Shown piece after piece: positions 21,210 to 33,775 of a stretch of 64,000 bases of DNA. The stretch comes from Temnothorax longispinosus (taxonomy: Eukaryota; Arthropoda; Insecta; Hymenoptera; Formicidae), in the NCBI RefSeq assembly GCF_030848805.1, contig NC_092360.1, forward strand, positions 2,790,001-2,854,000, in the 5' to 3' direction. The translations under genes and the position numbers were made by a program. The notes under the pieces are model-generated. The model did not search any database. It was not told the origin of the DNA and worked only from the letters and a program-made list of their open reading frames with translations. Each line of letters opens with the position of its first letter. Within the stretch, counting starts at the first letter, position 1.

Positions 21210-22057
21210 ATGGTAAGAATATTAAGGAATTTGTTTAAAAAACTAATGGTATAAAAATCGTATTATGCGCATTGTGAGAACGTAAAATGTTATTACTTAA
21301 TGTCGAATTCTACGAGAAGCAAATGCAGTGAATAAATGCAGTGCTAGAGCAGTCACATGCAGGTTTTTCGTCATCTTTTCGACGTTGATAAACGTATAAT
21401 GTTATTATTGTAAAACGACGAGAATTTCGCAGTGAAAACAGCCGTGCATTTCATATAAAATGACATTCAGTACGAATATAACTTTAAAATTAAATAGAAG
21501 GTTAAGTTTCTTCGATGATGTTAAGTCTCTTCTTCAATCTCTTCATGACATCTATATACTTTTGCTTCTAGCGAGGCATTTATTATATCTAGAATGTCGA
21601 GTTTAAGATGTTCGTTGAAGAGAAAATATTGTTCCTCAGGCAAGCACGGTTGTGGCAGCAGGTATCGGTCTGGCAGCCGTTGGGTTCGCGGGTCGTTATT
21701 TACTTAGGAGAATGCCGAATTTATCACAGAGGATGGCAGAGACTGTGAAGAGGCTAGATTCCCAGGTAGAATTGTCTATTTTTCTTCAGATTTCTAGTAG
21801 TTCCGACATGTATGTACGAAAGTATTGACACTTAACATTCGTAGTCGCTAGCGAACAGCAAGTATTACAAGGGTGGTTTTGAGCCGAAGATGACCAGGCG
21901 GGAAGCCAGTTTGATCCTGGGTGTGTCGCCCACGGCTAGTAAGGGCAAAGTAAAGGAGCAATTTAAAAAAGTAATGGGCGTGAATCATCCAGATCGTGGC
22001 GGTTCCCCGTACATTGCTGCAAAAATTAACGAGGCAAAGGATTTGCTTGAGAAATAA
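21210..22057 (+). CDS. DNAJC19: Mitochondrial import inner membrane translocase subunit TIM14 (PAM18)
   Basis: J-protein of the presequence-translocase motor that stimulates mitochondrial Hsp70 at the TIM23 channel. Exons are 21210-21212 (only the ATG), 21640-21765 and 21845-22057, giving 113 residues against about 116 in human. The N-terminus (MASTVVAAGIGLAAVGFAGR) carries the membrane segment, about residues 4-22. A short matrix linker follows, then the J-domain with FEPKMTRREASLILGVSP and the invariant HPD at residues 91-93 (NHPDRGG). It ends in AAKINEAKDLLEK. AATAAA at 22155-22160 is a good polyadenylation signal. The start-codon-only first exon is unusual but well supported by its GTAAGA donor and the family N-terminus. 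It is tail-to-tail with GRTP1 and shows no defects. Confidence 0.96.
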
Positions 22058-22693
22058 TGGAAACGTAGCGTACTTGTATATTTGTAATTTATTTAGGAAC
22101 AAAATTTTAATGTACATAGTTATAATTTAATCTTATATTGTATATCTACTCTATAATAAATATACTTTATTTTTGGAGCTACATATTATATTATAGGATA
22201 ATTAATTTTTTTTAAACACCTTTACCAGCCGGATTAAGTTTTTAAGAAAGTTTGTGCATAAACAGAGAAACTGCATGTGCGTAAAAATTCAGAATCAATT
22301 ATAAGAGAATATTGTACAAGGATAACTGTTTTTTTTCCTCAGATGGCCGTATTATGGAAATATTAATAAAATATCACAATAATGCAACTTTTATCATATA
22401 TAGCTTATAATACTTTACATTTTAATATTCTCGTTAAAATATTTATAGCTTGTTTTAATTATATTATACAATGTATATACAATAATAAACAAAGATAAAC
22501 TTAAAAGAATTGAGTAAATGTATCATACTTACATTATTAAAAAACATTATATGTACAGCAATATAGAATAGCATAATTATGCAGTAACAATATAATACAG
22601 CTTTATATGCATTCACTTTGCAGAAGATGCAAACGAATAACATAATAGACTAGAATATCTTTCGGTGTATGTGGAAAAAGTTGATCATTAATA

Positions 22694-24667
22694 CTATCGT
22701 TCCAACTTATCTTGCTTTCGTTTTATATGTTGTTGCATGGTCTTTGTTCTTAGTTTTGTTATTGTATTCCCAGGCAGTGATCCAGGTACTTTAAAAATAC
22801 TCTGCAAAACAGTAAAAATATCTCCGTAAATATTCAATTTCCTTCCCTATTTGATGTACGGATTACACGCAGTGTACAGTTTTATACCTGCATAAACTCG
22901 TGACATCGCAAAACAATACTATCTTTCGTAATTTCCTTGAAACATTCGGCTAATGTTGTAAAATCTTGGCAAGCCAATATATTAGATCTATTCCTTTTTA
23001 TGAGCGTCAATGCGACACGAAAGATAATCTTGGTACCCTCGTAAAAGAGACAATCCCAAATACGTAGAGTAGTCTGTAAATTCGAAATTATTTAACATTT
23101 TCAATATATTTTCGCGTCCGAAATATCTGGACGTTTTATATGGAAAATAATTAATATGTTTGCACGTATTTAAATATTATCCTGTAAAAAATGTTTTGGT
23201 GTAATAACGTACCTCGATAGGTAAAACTTCAGCGAACAAGCACACAAACCATTTAGTCGTGATTACTGGCCAAGGCAATCCTACGTTTGTTACATGTTGA
23301 TACACATCAGGCATTTTTATTCTGTAAAAATAACTTACATGCACAAATATTCTCTTGATAAGTGAAACTGCAGCAAATTCTGTTTTACCTTACTAATTCT
23401 GCGAGCACGTCGATATCGGTGAGTAGGCCGTCCATAGTGCATGTATAATAATCCGGCAGGATTTTATCAATCAGCACTTTTAATAACCAAAATGCTGTCT
23501 CTTCGCTCTTCGTTACAAGCAGAAGTAAACCTGCTATATAGTTTAAACCCTGAAAAAAATATTAAAAACGTTTTTAAATAAGGCGGAACGTACGCACCTG
23601 CTTAGAAGTTTCTTCACAAAATCGTATTTATTACTCGTAAAATTTTGTTGCTATTCATATATTCGAAAGTGTGCACCGTAGGTATTACCTGGCAATATCC
23701 GACAGTTTTGTTTTGATGAGCGAAAGCCAACAAAACGTTGTATAATTGATGCTGCTGATTCTCCGTGTTATTAAAGAATATATTGTCTGGAAATGTTCTT
23801 GGCAGGTCAGTTTTAATAATCTCAGCGGTTTCTGCGTTGTGAGGCGACAGCAATAACTTTTGATAGAGATCCGGCGACGCATTCTTCATGTCTTCTCCAC
23901 CGCTCACAGCGAGCCATACCTGCAACGCGATCCAAAACATTTTTATTCCCCGTATTAAATACTCAAAATATAACAAACTGAACTTTATTTGTAATGTATA
24001 TTACCAGTCCTCTGTGTTCCCCTGGAATGCCCTTACGAACGTATTTCTTGAGCGTGATGCTTCGCTGCGGGGATTTTCCCTCGCCGATAACTTTCGCCCA
24101 CTTTTTGGCCATCTTTGCGAGCACCTTGAGGTACTCGGACATAAAGTCTTCGTATGTTTCATAATCGAAGTCGTGTGGTCGTTCGAAACCATATTCGTCC
24201 ACATCACTGGAAATAGATGTATGATATATAAATACGTTGTACATATAACTATTATAATATATATTTATTATTATGCAGTAGATATATAAGTAGTTTGTGT
24301 ATCTTATGATACAAAATGCGAATTATCGATACATTAAATTGTTAAATATATTTATGTCACATTTATTACAGCGCGAACGATTTTCAAATTAATATGTAAT
24401 CAACACAAAAGTAAAAAGGAGCAAGAATAAGTTTTGACAAGTGACAAAAGAAGACAAAACCGAGAGTTTTTTGTCTTCAAGGTGGTTCGAGGGGCGGAAA
24501 CATAACCTCGACGAGACAAAAAAAAAAGGACAAAACAAAATATTTTTGAATCGATGACTCTGTCGAGAGTCATCGCGATCATGCCCGCGGCACGCGGTCG
24601 TACGATCGTTCCGCGGGGAGAGGGGGGGGAAAGTAAGTAACAATCACCTGAAGCATGAACTTGCCAT
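22694..24667 (-). CDS. GRTP1: Growth hormone-regulated TBC protein 1-like RabGAP
   Basis: TBC-domain protein, a predicted GTPase-activating protein for Rab GTPases in membrane traffic. Seven coding exons: 24667-24648, 24206-24005, 23919-23689, 23549-23389, 23321-23213, 23073-22888 and 22801-22694. The total is 338 residues against 336 in human. The first exon encodes only six and two-thirds codons (MASSCF). The N-terminal DEYGFERPHDFDYETYEDF block and RKGIPGEHRG entry to the TBC domain match the family. Both catalytic fingers are intact: Arg115 in IKTDLPRTFPDN and Gln151 in GYCQGLNY. Later blocks include ILPDYYTCTMDGL, GLPWPVITTKWFVCLF and LRIWDCLFYEGTKIIFRVAL. The C-terminus is short and basic. 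It is head-to-head with eIF2A, start codons 715 bp apart. The assignment to GRTP1 rather than another TBC1D6-like protein is strong. Confidence 0.94.
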
Positions 24668-25382
24668 GCCCTATGCAACTCGATGGGTGTCGGAGAGATC
24701 TACGATCGCGTGCGCGTGCAGCTGCGTCCATAGGTGTTTCGTGTACGAAACGCCCACGGGTGTTCGCCTATCGGCGATCGGTGACACCTGATCTCACTCA
24801 GATAACGCTTCGAAACGCGCGGAGGAAAGGAGCGCGTCTCGTCGCGAGTCTGCTCCAGAATGGAGAGGCAGTTTGCGTAGAGAGGGTAGAGTTGCGAAAG
24901 AGCCGTTGAGTTGCGAAAGACGGCGTCCCCCCATCGCGACCGTCCCCCCCGTCGCAGCTGGTCGCAGCTGTGAGAAGCACCCGCGGAGTGTTCCACAAAT
25001 CGTGCCTCCAAATATAGACTCGGCCCTGTAAATTACGGAAATTGTCGCCGATTTGTCGCCGAGTCGCGCGACGGTTCGAATCCCGCGGCGATTTGAAAAG
25101 TGCGATTCGATCGATCGATAGAAATCGAGTTCAAGTCAACCATCGATACACTCGGCGCCGTAAACGCTCGCGCGTCTGCTGAGGTTAGGTCGGCCGACCG
25201 GTACACCTGGTGCCGTAATAAACTGTCACGCGTCTGAAGTTAGATCTTAGATCAACTTGACCGGTTCTCGATTTCTCGGTGGCGGCGTGGCGGCTGGCGG
25301 CGGCGCTCCGGAAACGCCTGACTTCAGACAGTACAGCGTAGATCGTGTCCGTCGCGCGGTACCACATGGTGACGGTGGTAAA
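24668..25382. promoter_or_regulatory. Divergent CpG-rich promoter region of GRTP1 and eIF2A
   Basis: The two start codons lie 715 bp apart in opposite directions, and the spacer is strongly CpG-rich compared with the flanking introns. Open frames in it are compositional. A shared bidirectional promoter is inferred from geometry; no individual site is claimed. Confidence 0.5.
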
Positions 25383-28300
25383 ATGGCTTCACCCGTGCCC
25401 TGCGTCGCTGGTAAGCATCTTCTCCTGGGCATTTGCGCGGACACGCGAGATTGCCGAGTCGCGACGCGATCGCCGGTGAAACTCGCTTCCAAGGGATGCG
25501 CGCCGCTGCACAGGCGAACGTCCGATGACACTCGGGAGTGTGCTTACCGCACACCGCATCCGCGATGAACGTCCTTGACGTGCGTGTCTCGTGGCGCTAA
25601 ACGGCTCGAAATTATTCGCAATGACAGTAATGACACGTTCGACGAGCCGCGAGTTACACAGGCGTGCCGCGAGACGAATTTACCGCGAGATTCCGTATTC
25701 TAACCTCCAACTGCTGACGTGTACACTCACTGCTGACGCGAGGTTCGCGGTTCGCGGTTCGCGAGAGCCATAATGCTGGGAAAAAAAAGAAATGTTTACG
25801 AAAATGTTAAAGAAAATATATACATTGTTTTGATACATCCTTCCAAAACAGAGGTCCTTCCATTATTTCAGCAGCGACTTTCTTATTCAATTTAGCAGAC
25901 AAATACTTAAATATATTGTTTAATGTACATCTAATAAGTTGTTTAATATATTAGACAATTAAGCATGCAATTTGTATCGTTACATAGAAGAGAGATACTA
26001 ATATATTTTACAGTGAGAGGGTCCAATGGTATAAATCTAGCATACGGTCCACCATCTTACGAATCAGTCAAAACATTTCCCAAAGATGACAACAAAAACT
26101 GCAAGACCATGCTCTTTAGTCCAGACGGCCAATACTTTGCGTGGTCCAACTCATCTAAGGTTAAAATCGTGCTGTGCAAGACGTGGCAGACTGTCGCGGA
26201 AATCCAACGACCTAGAATCTGTGCTCTTAAATTCTCCAGTTACAGTACTTATCTTGCGACTTGGGAACCATCCTTTGGTAATTAACACAAAATTATATGG
26301 AGTACAAACAAAATTGTATTAATTTTACTGTGTCTATAATTAGAAATATTGATGTAATTTTAGTATCAAAAGAGGAGCCTCACGGATCAGAAAATTTTAA
26401 CATATGGAAGGCTGAAACTGGTGAACTAGTTCAGCATCTTATCCAGAAGAGAATGGTGGATTGGTAATGTATCGCATGTTGATCATCACCACCTTCTTAA
26501 TTAACCCATTTGATCTTTCTATCTAATCAACCTTAAAATCTCTAGATTAATAATTGGAGTAATGATAAATAGTAATTAAATAATTAGTTTTATGTTGCAA
26601 TATTGATACTTTTATCATCAAATATACGTGTAATGCACCGAAATAATGATTTATTTGTTCAAAAAATAGGGAGCCACAGTGGTCAAGTGACGAAACATTC
26701 TATGGATTATTGAAAGGAGGAAATGTTCTTTTATATGAAAGTAACAACTTTGATAGATATGTACACAAAATAGGTAAAGGCAACATTGCGAAATTTAGTA
26801 TAGCACCTGGTAACGCTCCCCATCATATCCTCTGCCATATGCCAGGTAATTATGTCTGTCTTTATAGCGTAATATTATAATATATAATTTTAAGATTTAT
26901 AGTAGTAGTATGATGAGATAGAAATATGGAGATTGTTGTAAAGATATTATTTTAAAGATATTTGGTATAATAATAAAATTATATGTAAAGTATGAAAGCA
27001 TTCAATATAGATGCTTTGTAAAAACTTTATGATAAAGTACATGGTTGTTACAAGTATTAAAAAATAGTTTTTTTTATAAAGTAATTAATAAATAAACCAG
27101 TATATTTATATTTATTTGAGTTTAGTATTTAAAAGATAATATGTAACTTAAATCAAGTAATATAGAAGTTGCATTGGTATACAATAATGGTAATACATTG
27201 GCTAAATTACAGTTTACAAGATGTTTTTTTATTTTAGTATATAGTATATATTAGTTTTATTTATGTATATATACATTTTACATAAATATAATAGTAAAAA
27301 TAGTGGAATAATTCTAAAAGTTTTAGATTATATTATTTAATCAAATATAAAAAGAAACATACAATAAGAGCACAGATTGCCATTTTCTAAAATATAAATA
27401 GGAAATAAAATTGGTTTTATAATGGGAAAGTTTCCTGATTATCATATAGCATACAATTTACATATGCTATACCATTTACAAGTACTTTTTTTCGTCAGAA
27501 AAATTCCTAAATTAAATAAAATTTTATAATATAGTTCTGATAAATATCTGTTATTATGACTGCGTTCCGATATTCACTGCCAGTACTGAAAATCTATAGT
27601 TTACGTCACGTATACTATAGATTTTTAGTACTGGCAGTGAATATTGGAACGCAGCCTATGTATCTATGTAGTATCTACGTCAAATTTTATGTGTCTGTAT
27701 AATAAACTATTAATTAATATGGCTAAACGTAACTGTAATTAATATATACTAAGATTATTTTTAAACTCAAATTGAAATTTTTGTACATTGCAGCACTCTC
27801 CATATTTAATATCCTCTTATAATAATAATAATTAATAATTTGTATACTGTTTACATGTATTATATAAACTATCAAATGTGCATTTTTAAATAAAAAGTTC
27901 CTTGATATATAATTTTTAGGAAGCTCTGGTCAACCTTCTTTTGGAAGATTATTTAAATATCCAAAGTTTGAAATTGGAGAGGCAATTGCAAGCAAAAGTT
28001 TTTTCCAAGTAAATTTTGAACATATCTTAATCATTAAATATTAGCGTTTCCTCTGTTTTGACCTACTATCGTTTTTTAGGCAGATAAAGTTGATATGTAT
28101 TGGAACCAATGCGGCACAAACGTTTTATTAATGACAAATACGGAAGTTGATAAGACTGGTGCGTCATATTATGGAAAACAAACATTGCATCACCTCAATA
28201 CCAAAGGAGAAACTGCTATGGTTATGCTCAGTAAGTCCAAATTAAACTATCGTTTTCAATTAGCATTGAAAGTTTACAACGGACAAGATTAATTCTAAAA

Positions 28301-29740
28301 CAATATTGTAACAGAAATTCTTCTGATTAGGTAAAGAAGGTCCTATACATGCAGTAGAATGGTCTCCCAAGAGCACAGAATTCTGTGTAATATATGGCTT
28401 TATGCCTTCTAAAACAACTTTGTTTAATTGTAAATGCGAAGTTGTCTTCGAGTTCGGCATGTTGTATAGAAACAGTATATATTATAATCCGCATGGCAAC
28501 AATATCCTTTTATTATCTTATTGAGCTAATTAATTTACACGCTAATACTAACTATAATTAAATAGTTTTTACTATAACAGTATTCGTAATAGAAAACGTA
28601 TATATTGAGAAAGTAGGTTATTCGATCACACACATGCATTAATTTTCTTGACTACTGTGTACTATTGCTTTTGGCTGGATTTGGTAATCTTAGGAGCGGC
28701 ATTGAATTATGGGATATCAATAATAGAAAACTTATTGCTAAAACTGATGCACCAGATACTACACTCCTACGGTGGTCACCAGATGGTGAACATTTCATGA
28801 CTGCAACTACAGCACCTAGATTACGAATTACCAATGGGTAAATAGATATATACTAAAAGAAATCATGCTAGGTTTAGAGCACATTTATCTGTTGTAAAAT
28901 TAATATGCATATTAAATTATTAGGTTTAAAATTTGGCATTATACCGGCTCACTAATATATCAACGACCATGGAATAATCAAGAAGAACTTTGGGAGGTAG
29001 CGTGGCAAAGTTTTCCTTCGAACGCTTTCCCACAGAAACCTATTAACTATAAAGCAGTTGAGGGTATTGTCACTAATTCTAACCAGTCACAAGGTAATGG
29101 TCATTTTTATGAATATTTTAAAATTAAATATTTCTAGACATAATTTTAAAACAAATATAGCAATTTTTGTACATTTCTAGCACCAAAAGAAGCGTATAGA
29201 CCACCATGTGCCCGAGGACAAAATATTACATTTAAATTGCATGATGATCTTGAGGCGCCTTCTAAATCAACTGAAGGTGAGTATACAGACGCATATGAAA
29301 CAATATTTCATTATTAATTTTATCGAATTTATTTATAGCAAATCCATCAAAAGCTGCATTAAAAATGAAGAAAAATCGGGAAGCAAAAAAAGCTAAAAAA
29401 GAATTAGAGTCTAACAATTTTACTGTCAATGAACATGTCACAAGTACAACAAGCACAAAAATAGAATTAACCGACGATCCTGAAAAGAATAAAAAAATAA
29501 AGAAAATAACGAGCGTAAGTATATCATTCAAATACCGAATAGCGATGTTTTTTATTTTTCGTATATTATTATTAGATTAATGATTAACATTAACAATTTT
29601 GTTTTGTGTCACAGAAATTAGATCAAATTTCTAAATTGAAAGAGCAATTGAAAGCAGGGAAACAGTTAGAAATCAATCAATTAGACAAGATTAAAAAGGA
29701 AGATGAATTGTTAAAAGAACTTGAAGAGCTTACTTTATGA
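25383..29740 (+). CDS. eIF2A: Eukaryotic translation initiation factor 2A
   Basis: WD-repeat factor that can deliver initiator tRNA to 40S subunits independently of eIF2, used on special mRNAs and upstream starts. Twelve exons: 25383-25410, 26014-26277, 26364-26463, 26670-26845, 27920-28008, 28080-28230, 28331-28501, 28663-28837, 28924-29093, 29181-29276, 29339-29514 and 29615-29740. All joins are in phase and give 573 residues (about 585 in human). The start MASPVPCVAVRGSNG matches the family start. Diagnostic blocks are LLMTNTEVDKTGASYYGKQT, YNPHGNILLLAGFGNLRSG, RWSPDGEHFMTATTAPRLR and the YRPPC motif. A Lys-rich helical C-terminus ends LLKELEELTL. The propeller occupies about residues 10-420 and the charged tail the rest. 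Eleven introns are GT-AG or GT-like. Intron 7 is AT-AC (separate entry). AATAAA at 31043-31048 would give a 1.3 kb 3' UTR. Confidence 0.96.
27558..27656. mobile_element. Hairpin MITE, family A copy 3, in eIF2A intron 4
   Basis: A 99 bp near-perfect palindrome starting GACTGCGTTCCGATATTCAC and ending GGAACGCAGCC, flanked by TAT at 27555-27557 and 27657-27659. It is the most intact of the three family A copies. It lies in the longest eIF2A intron (26846-27919). Confidence 0.85.
28502..28662 (+). other. U12-type AT-AC intron (eIF2A intron 7)
   Basis: Exon 7 ends ...GGCAACA, and the intron begins ATATCCTTT, an exact match to the U12 AT-AC donor consensus. Near the end is TTTTCTTGAC at 28643-28652, a good match to the U12 branch-site consensus, with the branch A at 28651. 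The intron closes with AC at 28661-28662, 11 nt beyond the branch A, inside the usual window. Splicing here restores PHGNILLLAGFGNLRSG, collinear with other eIF2A proteins. No GT-AG alternative does so, because no AG precedes the conserved GCTGGATTTGG within reach. Confidence 0.9.
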
Positions 29741-30180
29741 TAAATCATCCAAATGTGTGTCAAACAATTAACTCGATAAACAGAAAAAGCTTTGACAGAA
29801 TGCTTTCCTGAAGTAAGTTTTTCTAACTTTCTTGAAGTGAAATGATTGCAAGAGATATTTACAGGTGAAAAATCAAATTGTTCATCTCTGCAACTTGAAA
29901 AAAACAGCGAGATTATATTGTGAGAAATTTGGGATAAAATCAAGCCCGAATGTCTCTTGCCAGATATCAGATACAGATAGATACTGAATCCAAGAATTGT
30001 GTTCGTACGGATAAATAAGAATAGATTATTACATTAATTTTAATCAACAGGAGACTCTGCTAATAGTACTGTATTCAGTATTATTAGAGATCTACTTATA
30101 CGTACTTCCCGATTTTGTTACTAATATAAATTGAGAGGTGATAATAGAGATAGTTGCAGTGTCTATTACCAAAATCTTAA

Positions 30181-30476
30181 GGCTCCTGGGCTCTTTCCCG
30201 ACATCTCATGAGATGTGACTTCACGAGAAATGTTGAGAATTGACACGTTGAGAATTCTTTTGTAGTATTTCCAAATAAAAAGATATTTGCTTAAAATAAC
30301 ACTACAGATCATTTCAGCACACTTTGAAAATACTCCGAGTTGAAGTTAAGTTGATCTGTAGTGTTATTTTAAGTAAATATCTTTTTATTTGGAAATACTA
30401 CGCAAGAATTTTCAACGTGTCATTTCTCGCTTTTAACGTCACATTCCAACATGGCCGCGACGAGTACCCAGGAGCC
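30181..30476. mobile_element. TTAA-flanked element, family D copy 1, in eIF2A 3' region
   Basis: Ends GGCTCCTGGG and CCCAGGAGCC are flanked by exact TTAA duplications (30177-30180, 30477-30480). Long inner arms share TTTCCAAATAAAAAGATATTT and ACACTACAGATC. The right end carries CGCGGCCATGTTGGAATGT, also present in the element at 56608-57091. TTAA targeting suggests a piggyBac-type non-autonomous transposon. It would lie inside the eIF2A 3' UTR if the 31043 signal is used. Confidence 0.8.
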
Positions 30477-31048
30477 TTAAACCATTGTGCATTCAAACAA
30501 TTATCAAACAAATTAACGAAAGCTACTTGCTGATTAGCTGAAAGTTTATCGTACTACGGTTGAAAATTTATCATATCTTTTCTGACAAAAATACGTTCCC
30601 GAATGAGTCAACATGAGAATCTAATACTGTTATTACAATTTGTTCTTTATTTTATCTTTTTGTACGAGAAATTTAAGGATTTGTCTTATTTAACAAATAT
30701 CTATAGTGCAGTAGTAGAGTTTGCATTTAAATATCTTATCATTCTGTGCATCCATAAGACCATTATTTAATGTAATCTTTTGTAATCGAAAATTGTAATG
30801 TTCAGGTAAAGATGTCGGTTACTAGAATTTTTTTTGAGAAGGAAACTTCTGTATGCTTAAAATTTATTTCAACATGTATTATCATTTTTATTATACTCTA
30901 AAGCCATTGGTTCTTTTCTATGTACAATATTTGTACATAATTCAAATTGAAATTTTTTTTGTATTGTGTCAATACAAAAAAATGTGTAGCTTTCAACATT
31001 TATGGACAAGTATATAATTAGTGTATTATATTATTAAGTATAAATAAA

Positions 31049-32150
31049 GCATTAAAACATTTTTTCAAAATGACGAATTCTGTTCAGCCGAATGAACTGC
31101 ACTTAAAGAATACATAAGGGCGACGTATCTATAAGAATCCATTACAATAGAGGTGGGAATAGTAATTACGAATGTTATGTACAGTGAAATGAGATTTATG
31201 GAAATAAATTCTTAAAGAAATTGTTGATCGGATATCAATGAAATATGCCTTGCTCAATAGAATAAACTTTACATCTCGAAAACTTATTTCACGGAGAGTT
31301 GCGTATTCAGCTATTTTTCGATGTAAGAATAATAGTTTATATTCGCGGCAAGAATTCTAATACACAAAAAAAAAATCTCTGAATTATACTGGAAAATACG
31401 ATTGTAAATAACGCATGGTAAACAATTTAAATATATATATCGGGAATGTGTATGTGTATCCGTCTTTGTTCGCAGTTTCTCTTTTTTTTCCATTAAAATA
31501 TCCTTTGATACGAGAATAAGAATAAAAGTTATTTTGTCTTATTCTGTATTTCACAATTATACAAAACCCGGACAAAGTGCAGCAAGAGGAAGAAAAGATA
31601 ATAGATATTATTAAAAGATAAAAATAATTGTTCCTCGTAAGATGATCTCGATCAAAGTTCGATTAACTTAATCGACGATTAATACAAGTGCTTGAAGCAA
31701 AATTCAAATATAATTCGTCATATTTGATCTAATTAGAAATTTTGTAGTAAACAATTCTGCTGATTAAATCAGAGTTTAATTGAAGTCACTCTAGATATTT
31801 CTAACATTTTAGATATTTCTAACAAGTTATAATCATCAAGATAATAATAAGTGACTTATTAAGTAATATCTGTATTATATTTTCTTAACATAAATAAACT
31901 AATTAACCTTTTGCTATTTAATATATAGAAAGATTAGATTAGGAAAATGAAATAAATTGTATAGCTAGAAATTTTGTAGGGGGCAATTTTGCCGATCGAA
32001 TTAACCACTGATTAAATTAATCGGAGTTTGGTCGAAGTTATCGTAATCGAGCTTCTTATATTTCGCCTTTTTCCCCTCTTTCTCGAAAATCGCACGGCTG
32101 TGTCATTTCAAGTACAGAAAGAATGACGTAGTACAGCAACAAAGAAGGTA
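31049..32150. other. AT-rich spacer between eIF2A and USP9X
   Basis: No coding sequence, repeat family or RNA gene was recognised. Several ATTAAT/TTGATC-like short repeats occur, similar in composition to 63350-63700. Confidence 0.4.
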
Positions 32151-33300
32151 TTCAACGTTTGCGGTCGCCGCTGGCTAGCGTCGATTTGAATGTTCCCGCG
32201 GCGTCGCCGCATCCAGCGACGTTCAGCGACGAGGGACGGCGCTGTGGCGCTTTCGGGGGCCGAGCGGGCCAATCGCGGGCGTCGCTTGCCACCCCGTCGT
32301 TGCACGCACGTCGTGTCTCGGGCGAGGGCACCGCAGCGCCGCGGCAGTCGTGTTTACAGATTTTGCCAGTTGAGTTCCGTAACGTCACGTCAAAAAAGTG
32401 CAACACACGAATTTCTACCACGTTTACTATGTAAAGGTGCGTTTTCCCGACGACGGGGATACGACGCGCGGCACGTCCGCTGTCCGGGTCGACTGTCCGC
32501 GCGCGGTGACGCCGCTCGCGTGATCGCGAACCGGCTATCGGGCCGGAATATCGGCGCTTTTGTTAATACACGGCAGTGCCAATCGTTAGGATAGTCGCCA
32601 TTTTGTCCGGAGAGGTAGCCCGGTCGGAGGCGAACGGGGGCGAAAATAGGCGCTGCCTGGACCGCCGGAGGATCGTCGGAGTCGCGTAGGTAGCGAGCCG
32701 CGCGCGCTCGTCGTCGCCGTCGCCCGTCGCCGATCGTCCGGGCCGCGGGGATCGGCGCGTCTCCGCGGACGGTTCGCGGAGACTCGCACGGTCGGTCGGG
32801 AGTCTCGCGGGGGATAAAGTCGCCCGTCGTCTCTGCCAGCGCTACGCGCCGATCTCTCGCCGATCGCTCGACGGCGCAACGTGGGCGAACCGATCGCCGC
32901 CGCCGCGTCCGGATTTCCCCCCGGGGAGGACGCGCGCGCCCGTCCGCCCGCGACGCGCACCCCTCCTCGGACGAGGCCTCCGCCGACCGGCACGGCCGCT
33001 CCCTCGTCGTCGTCGGCTTCCCGACGACGTTGACAAGTCGACGGGCGAGCGACGCCGACCACGCCGACGGCGCGGCGGCTCCGAGTCGCGTCGCGCGATC
33101 CCGAAAGCGACCGTCCGCAACGCCGTTCCTATCCGCCTTTATAATTGTCCGCCGCGTGCTCACGCCGTTCCGTTAAAACGACCGTAACACGCGCCGCTTC
33201 CCGTACGCGCCGCGGTCGCGTTTAATCCCGGCTGATCCCGGCCGATCCGGCGTCGAAAGAAACTCCACCCGCGGCTGTGGAGTCGAGTCGCGTCGATTTA
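32150..33300 (+). promoter_or_regulatory. CpG island at the USP9X 5' end
   Basis: About 1.1 kb of very CpG-rich sequence contrasts with AT-rich flanks on both sides. Long open frames on both strands (for example 33163-32390 minus) have Arg/Ala/Pro-rich composition only and are rejected. A promoter with non-coding first exon for USP9X is inferred. The exon carrying the start codon then begins after the acceptor at 33627-33628 (TTACAG). Confidence 0.5.
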
Positions 33301-33775
33301 TGCGATGCGTTACTCGAGATCCTCTTGAAGATGATAATGGTTACAATAGTTTTTTAGTACCTACATTGTCTTGCCGGTTGTACGTTGACTCGCGAGTTGT
33401 CACCTTTGTTGTGACTTCCTCGAGAAAATAAACGCTTACAAAACTGTGTTGTCGCATCGTTGTGACGAATTTAAATTCTCGTCTGCTTGGATTGTAAATT
33501 GAGTTTGATAACTGTCGTTGGTTTGGCTACGCCGCTGAGGATGTCGACGACGCATCCGCTTAGTTACGTTTCTCGGTCAGTGGTTTGAGGAGGCGCGATG
33601 CTAAAATTTCCTTTCCTTTGTGTTACAGATAATGTAGGTATAGTTTATTAAAACAAGGCCTTTAGGATATAATTATATTTAATGTCAGTATATAAGCTGG
33701 ATGCTTGTTATTGGTGGTGTAATCATTGGACCAAGAGATATTGAGACAATTAAGGCGTAGCAAACAGCGTGTAAA

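Noticed and set aside
26846..27919. Possible C/D snoRNA in eIF2A intron 4 (ATGATGA near 26909)
   Set aside because: No suitable D box and terminal stem found at the expected distance by eye; AT-rich sequence makes the C box likely by chance.
32390..33163. 257-codon open frame on the minus strand upstream of USP9X
   Set aside because: Lies in a CpG island where several frames on both strands are open; composition is Arg/Ala/Pro/Ser only, with no recognisable protein.
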